Origin: an uncultured Eubacteriales bacterium
GTDB taxonomy: Bacteria; Bacillota; Clostridia; Christensenellales; Christensenellaceae
Assembly: GCA_902782475.1 (NCBI GenBank)
Contig: CACZNR010000111.1
Location: forward strand, 1 to 17,733
Direction: 5' to 3'
Length of the DNA: 17,733 nucleotides
A program made the translations under genes and the position numbers. Position 1 is the first letter of the stretch. Every line of letters starts with the position of its first letter. Below the pieces are notes generated by a model that was given only the letters and a program-made list of their open reading frames with translations, was not told where the DNA came from and searched no databases. This document shows positions 14,282-17,733 of this stretch, piece after piece.

Positions 14282-15207
14282 ATCTTCTTTCTCAGTGCCG
14301 CTACGAAAAAGCCTTCATATCTGCCGTCCGGGCAGAGTGTTAAAGTTCCTTCAATGCTGCAGGGAAGTAAAGGAACGTCCCCAAATCTTTTCGTATCTAT
14401 TGGAAGAAGCTCAATGTCGCTTTTCTTAAGGGCTCTTCCCACATTGTCTTCGTTTTCCTCCTTCAATATGGAACATGTTGAATAAACAAGTATCCCTCCG
14501 GGTTTCAGGAGCTTTAAGGCCTTGTCCATGAGCTTTCTCTGTGTATCAAGGAGTCTATCAAAAAAGTCCTTCCTATGCTTATCAAATTCCTCTTCCGAAG
14601 TGAAAGTTCCCGTCCCGCTGCAGGGTGCATCCAGAAGTATCCTGTCAAAACGGAAAAGGTCATCCAGTTTTCTTGCATCAGTATTCATGACGAAGGCACA
14701 CTTTACGCCCTGTTTTGAAAGATTGTACTTGAGCCTCTCAGCCCTTTTGAACTGCTGTTCACATGCTGTTATCTGAGCCTTGTTAGCTGTGGCTGCAGCT
14801 ATCTGGCATGTCTTCCCTCCGGGAGCCGCACACATATCAAGTATAGACTCACCTTCCTTCGGATCCATTATGATAACAGGCATCATGGATGACAGGCTCT
14901 GAAAATATATCTTCCCTTCCGCATACAGGCCGGAACTTCTGATCTCACTTTCACAGGAAGCATCAAAATACAGCCCTTCAGGATTCCATTCCGGTCTTTT
15001 ATAGGATATCCCCTTTTCTTCCATGAAGGAGATCACTTCATTCTCGTCTGAAAGCAGTGTATTTATCCTAAGAGAAGATGCTCTCTGCACCTTCGATGAA
15101 TCCATGCATCTTTCCAGCACCTGTTCTCCATATTCCTGTTCTATGAGCCCGCGTATATCCAGTAGTTCCTTTGATGCCATCGTTTCACCAGCCATGTCAT
15201 TTTTCAC
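14278..15207 (-). CDS. NOL1/NOP2/Sun (RsmB/RsmF-type) RNA cytosine-C5 methyltransferase
   Basis: This protein has about 309 residues if read from the GTG at 15207, which has AAAGGT 8 bases upstream. In-frame ATG codons at 15195 and 15180 are alternatives, and a TATAAT at 15208-15213 would favour one of them. Visible are the SAM-binding DMCAAPGGKT (124-133), motif IV DAPCSGTGTF with Cys196 (release), and motif VI YSTCS with Cys245 (nucleophile). Both cysteines of m5C RNA methyltransferases are present. It lacks the NusB-like N-terminal domain of RsmB and the long C-terminal region of RsmF, so whether it modifies 16S rRNA, 23S rRNA or a tRNA is open. It is first in a transcript with dat and the small membrane protein. 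Confidence 0.92.
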   Translation of the reverse strand: MKNDMAGETMASKELLDIRGLIEQEYGEQVLERCMDSSKVQRASSLRINTLLSDENEVISFMEEKGISYKRPEWNPEGLYFDASCESEIRSSGLYAEGKIYFQSLSSMMPVIIMDPKEGESILDMCAAPGGKTCQIAAATANKAQITACEQQFKRAERLKYNLSKQGVKCAFVMNTDARKLDDLFRFDRILLDAPCSGTGTFTSEEEFDKHRKDFFDRLLDTQRKLMDKALKLLKPGGILVYSTCSILKEENEDNVGRALKKSDIELLPIDTKRFGDVPLLPCSIEGTLTLCPDGRYEGFFVAALRKKI

Positions 15208-15246
15208 TATTATATACCTTTACCATGCTCTGAAAAACAAGCAAAC

Positions 15247-15275
15247 TTGAAGTGGATACAAAAAAGCTTCATAAT
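15247..15275 (+). promoter_or_regulatory. Promoter of the epimerase-cysS pair
   Basis: TTGAAG (15247-15252) and CATAAT (15270-15275) are spaced by 17 bases, followed by an AAGGAGA ribosome binding site at 15294-15300. The 100-base gap is shared with the divergent RNA methyltransferase gene. Confidence 0.65.
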
Positions 15276-15308
15276 AGGAAGTGACAATAATATAAGGAGA
15301 AAATTACT

Positions 15309-16178
15309 ATGCAATATACACTTAAACTCGGTAATGTATCAGGAACAGTGGATACCTACGGCGGAGAACTCATCTCCTATGTGAACGACAGCAAGGAATA
15401 TATCTGGACAGGCGACAAGAAATACTGGAATGGTCATGCACCTGTGCTCTTTCCTTTCGTAAGTGCATTGAAGGACTGGAAAGTAAAATTCTACGGAGAA
15501 GAATATTCCATGACAACAAAGCACGGCTTCTCAAGGAAGAGTGAGTTTGAACTTGCAGAGCTTACAGACACCAAAGCTGTATTTGAACTGAAAGCCAGTG
15601 AGAATACCCTTAAGCAGTATCCTTTCAATTTCGTTCTCAGAGTATCACACGAGATCACTGAAGAAGGATACACGACAACATACCATGTATCGAACTGCGA
15701 CAGCAGGGACATGTTCTTCTGCATAGGAGGCCATGCAGGATATCTCGTTGATAACAGCTGTGAAGATTATGTCCTCAAATTCGAAAAGCCGGAAGATCTG
15801 GACATGTACTATACTGATGAGCAAAGCCTTTTCTCAGATTCATACAAGCTTGAGAAGAGGATCACAGGTGATACTTATGAGATCTGCTACAAGGATTTCG
15901 ATGTTGATGCCATAGTTCTCAAGCATCCTGCATCCAAGAAGGTATGTCTTGTAAAGAAGTCTGACGGCACAGGGATGGAATTCTGTTACGATGGATTTGA
16001 GAACCTTACACTCTGGACTCCTCCAAAGCTTCAGGCACCATTCTTCTGTCTTGAACCTTGGAACGGACTTCCTGCATACACAGATGAGACTGGTAATTTT
16101 GAAGACAAGCCGGGTGCAATAAAGCTTGAACCTGGCAAAGAATATGAAGTATCATATTCGATAAGATGCATTAAATAA
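15309..16178 (+). CDS. Aldose 1-epimerase family protein (LacX-like)
   Basis: This 289-residue galactose mutarotase-like protein shows GGELISYVND, YIWTGDKKYWNGHAPVLFPFV (about 31-51), a first histidine in TKHGFSRKSEFEL, a second in CIGGHAGY and the likely catalytic base Glu in CLEPWNGLP. These match the His/His/Glu pattern of aldose 1-epimerases, close to the LacX branch. The family interconverts alpha and beta anomers of hexoses, and LacX-like members may act on hexose 6-phosphates. The exact sugar is not evident, and no sugar catabolism genes are beside it. ATG is preceded by AAGGAGA at 9 bases. cysS follows 10 bases later, probably on the same mRNA, apparently a housekeeping pairing without a pathway link. 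Confidence 0.9.
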   Translation: MQYTLKLGNVSGTVDTYGGELISYVNDSKEYIWTGDKKYWNGHAPVLFPFVSALKDWKVKFYGEEYSMTTKHGFSRKSEFELAELTDTKAVFELKASENTLKQYPFNFVLRVSHEITEEGYTTTYHVSNCDSRDMFFCIGGHAGYLVDNSCEDYVLKFEKPEDLDMYYTDEQSLFSDSYKLEKRITGDTYEICYKDFDVDAIVLKHPASKKVCLVKKSDGTGMEFCYDGFENLTLWTPPKLQAPFFCLEPWNGLPAYTDETGNFEDKPGAIKLEPGKEYEVSYSIRCIK

Positions 16179-16188
16179 CGAGGTAATT

Positions 16189-17595
16189 ATGTTGACCAAA
16201 TTCTATCTTTACAATACTCTTTCAAAAACCGTGGAGGAATTCATCCCTCACGATGAAAAGGAAGTCAGGATGTATACCTGCGGACCTACGGTCTACCATT
16301 TTGCCCACATAGGCAACCTGCGAAGCTACATAATGGAAGATGTATTGGAAAAGGCTCTCAACTTTAACGGTTATCATGTGAACCGTGTAATGAACATAAC
16401 TGACGTCGGACATCTTTCCAGCGATGCTGATACAGGCGAGGACAAGATGCTCAAGGGTGCAAAGAGAGAACATAAGTCTGTAATGGAGATAGCAAAGTTC
16501 TATACCCATTCCTTCTTTGCTGACTGCGAAAAGCTCAACATCGCCATCCCAAAGACAGTTGAGCCTGCTACGAACTGTATCGATGATTTCATCAAGGTCG
16601 TTTCAGCCCTCATAGAGAAGGGGTACGCATATATATCCGGAGAGAATGTCTACTTTGATACTTCAAAAGTAAAGAACTATTATTCCCTTACCGGACACAG
16701 CAGTGATGATCTTAAGATAGGTGTAAGGGATGATGTGGACGAAGACACCAACAAGCGCAATAAGGCCGACTTTGTACTATGGTTCACGAAATCCAAGTTT
16801 GAAGACCAGCAGCTTAAATGGAACAGCCCATGGGGCGTAGGTTATCCCGGATGGCACATTGAATGCTCATGCATAAGCATGAAGCATCTCGGTGAATATC
16901 TTGATATCCATTGTGGTGGAGTAGATAACATATTCCCGCATCATACCAACGAGATAGCCCAGAGCGAGGCATATCTTGGTCATCCATGGTGCAGATACTG
17001 GTTCCATGTTCAGCACCTCAATGACAAGGCAGGAAAGATGAGCAAGTCAAAGGGAGATTTCCTTACTGTTTCCCTGCTGGAGAAAAAAGGATACAACCCT
17101 CTGGTATACAGGCTGTTCTGCCTACAGTCACATTACAGAAAGCCTCTTGAATTCTCATATGATGCCCTTGATAATGTCGCTTCACAGTATTCCAGGCTCA
17201 AGAGCAGGATCTCTGCTCTTAACAGAGAAGGAGCAGTTGACGAGACAGTCATCGACAGCTACAGGCTGGACTTCATGAAAGCACTGGCAGATGACCTCAA
17301 TACTTCAATGGCTGTTACCAAGATATATGATGTACTCAAGGCTGATATCACAGATGCTGAAAAGTACAGACTCATTGAAGAATTTGAAAAGGTCCTCTCT
17401 CTGGGACTTCTGGATGAAGAGACTTCAGATGTCGATGAAGAGCTTGAGAGCTATATAAATGAGAAGATAGCTGAGCGTCTGGAAGCAAAGAAAAACAGGG
17501 ATTATGCAACAGCTGATGCCATAAGGAATGAACTTGCTGAAAAGGGCATCATCCTTAAGGATACCAAGGATGGAACTACATGGGAAAAAGCATGA
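16189..17595 (+). CDS. cysS: Cysteinyl-tRNA synthetase
   Basis: This 468-residue class I synthetase attaches cysteine to tRNA-Cys. It has the HIGH-type motif HIGN (40-43 in YHFAHIGNLRSY) and KMSKS at 283-287. The zinc site that selects cysteine is complete: Cys31 (YTCGPTVY), Cys226 (GWHIECS), His251 (FPHHTNE) and Glu255. The spacing between the second and third ligands equals that in E. coli CysS. Length is typical, and the C-terminal helical anticodon region (KNRDYATADAIRNELAEKGI) is intact. ATG is preceded by GAGGT at 16180-16184. It follows the epimerase gene by 10 bases and has no T-box of its own, in contrast to glyS. A strong terminator lies 21 bases after the stop codon. Confidence 0.98.
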   Translation: MLTKFYLYNTLSKTVEEFIPHDEKEVRMYTCGPTVYHFAHIGNLRSYIMEDVLEKALNFNGYHVNRVMNITDVGHLSSDADTGEDKMLKGAKREHKSVMEIAKFYTHSFFADCEKLNIAIPKTVEPATNCIDDFIKVVSALIEKGYAYISGENVYFDTSKVKNYYSLTGHSSDDLKIGVRDDVDEDTNKRNKADFVLWFTKSKFEDQQLKWNSPWGVGYPGWHIECSCISMKHLGEYLDIHCGGVDNIFPHHTNEIAQSEAYLGHPWCRYWFHVQHLNDKAGKMSKSKGDFLTVSLLEKKGYNPLVYRLFCLQSHYRKPLEFSYDALDNVASQYSRLKSRISALNREGAVDETVIDSYRLDFMKALADDLNTSMAVTKIYDVLKADITDAEKYRLIEEFEKVLSLGLLDEETSDVDEELESYINEKIAERLEAKKNRDYATADAIRNELAEKGIILKDTKDGTTWEKA

Positions 17596-17616
17596 AGCTG
17601 ATCAACGGATAAAAGC

Positions 17617-17646
17617 AAACGGGAGCATCGCTGCTCCCGTTTTTTT
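17617..17646 (+). terminator. Rho-independent terminator after cysS
   Basis: ACGGGAGCA, loop TCGC, then TGCTCCCGT form nine perfect pairs, followed by six or more T. The last 87 bases of the window after it hold no recognisable gene. Confidence 0.95.
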
Positions 17647-17733
17647 AGGTTCTATACTTTTAATTGGGGTCTAATAAAAAAATAAGAGACAATCAGGGAT
17701 CAACTCGTTAAAATAAAGTTGTCAAAAATCATC

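Noticed and set aside
17647..17733. Possible end of a mobile element or new transcription unit at the right edge, including TTGACA on the minus strand near 17721
   Set aside because: Only 87 AT-rich bases are available. No terminal repeat pair, transposase or matching -10 is visible, so nothing can be claimed.
1..17733. CRISPR arrays, phage genes, insertion sequences, toxin-antitoxin or defence systems
   Set aside because: I saw no repeated spacer pattern, transposase, integrase, or recognised defence domains on either strand. The region reads as housekeeping DNA.

Overview
The window looks like ordinary core-genome DNA of a Gram-positive anaerobe of the Bacillota, most likely a Clostridia (Lachnospiraceae-like) member. 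The grounds are: two T-box leaders, an alpha2-type glycyl-tRNA synthetase, a short CarD-family regulator, an HflX with a long N-terminal extension, strong Shine-Dalgarno sites, sigma-A-like promoters, moderate GC content and LytR-CpsA-Psr plus lipoprotein wall genes. The genus is not fixed by anything visible. There is no transposase, phage gene, CRISPR array or recognisable defence system.

Left part (1-4815). A T-box leader on the minus strand, with its own promoter, ends in a Shine-Dalgarno site at the window edge, so the gene it controls lies outside. Next come a minus-strand pair (LytR-CpsA-Psr protein, then a small lipoprotein), a plus-strand single-gene VOC/glyoxalase protein, and a minus-strand pair in which an unusual mannitol-1-phosphate-dehydrogenase-like protein is followed 7 bases later by a radical SAM protein.

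Middle (4816-8800). A plus-strand lipoprotein amidase (peptidoglycan-binding plus Amidase_3) faces a minus-strand three-gene operon: unknown 154-aa protein, ornithine cyclodeaminase/mu-crystallin family enzyme, and class V aminotransferase, the last two overlapping by 4 bases. A tRNA-Arg(CCG) gene with encoded CCA lies just upstream of that operon.

Right part (8801-17733). hflX on the plus strand starts with TTG and converges on glyS through a bidirectional terminator. glyS is preceded by its own glycine-type T-box, then by a CarD-family gene. Further right, a minus-strand operon runs NOL1/RsmB-type RNA methyltransferase, D-amino acid aminotransferase (dat), small four-helix membrane protein, ending at a 30-base perfect palindrome. 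Divergent from it, an aldose-1-epimerase-like gene and cysS form a plus-strand pair closed by a strong terminator.

Themes: translation (glyS, cysS, tRNA-Arg, hflX, RNA methyltransferase, T-boxes) and wall building (LCP protein, amidase, D-alanine supply through dat). The least explained parts are the JAMM-like motif in the HflX extension, the dehydrogenase/radical SAM pair, and the cyclodeaminase/aminotransferase operon.
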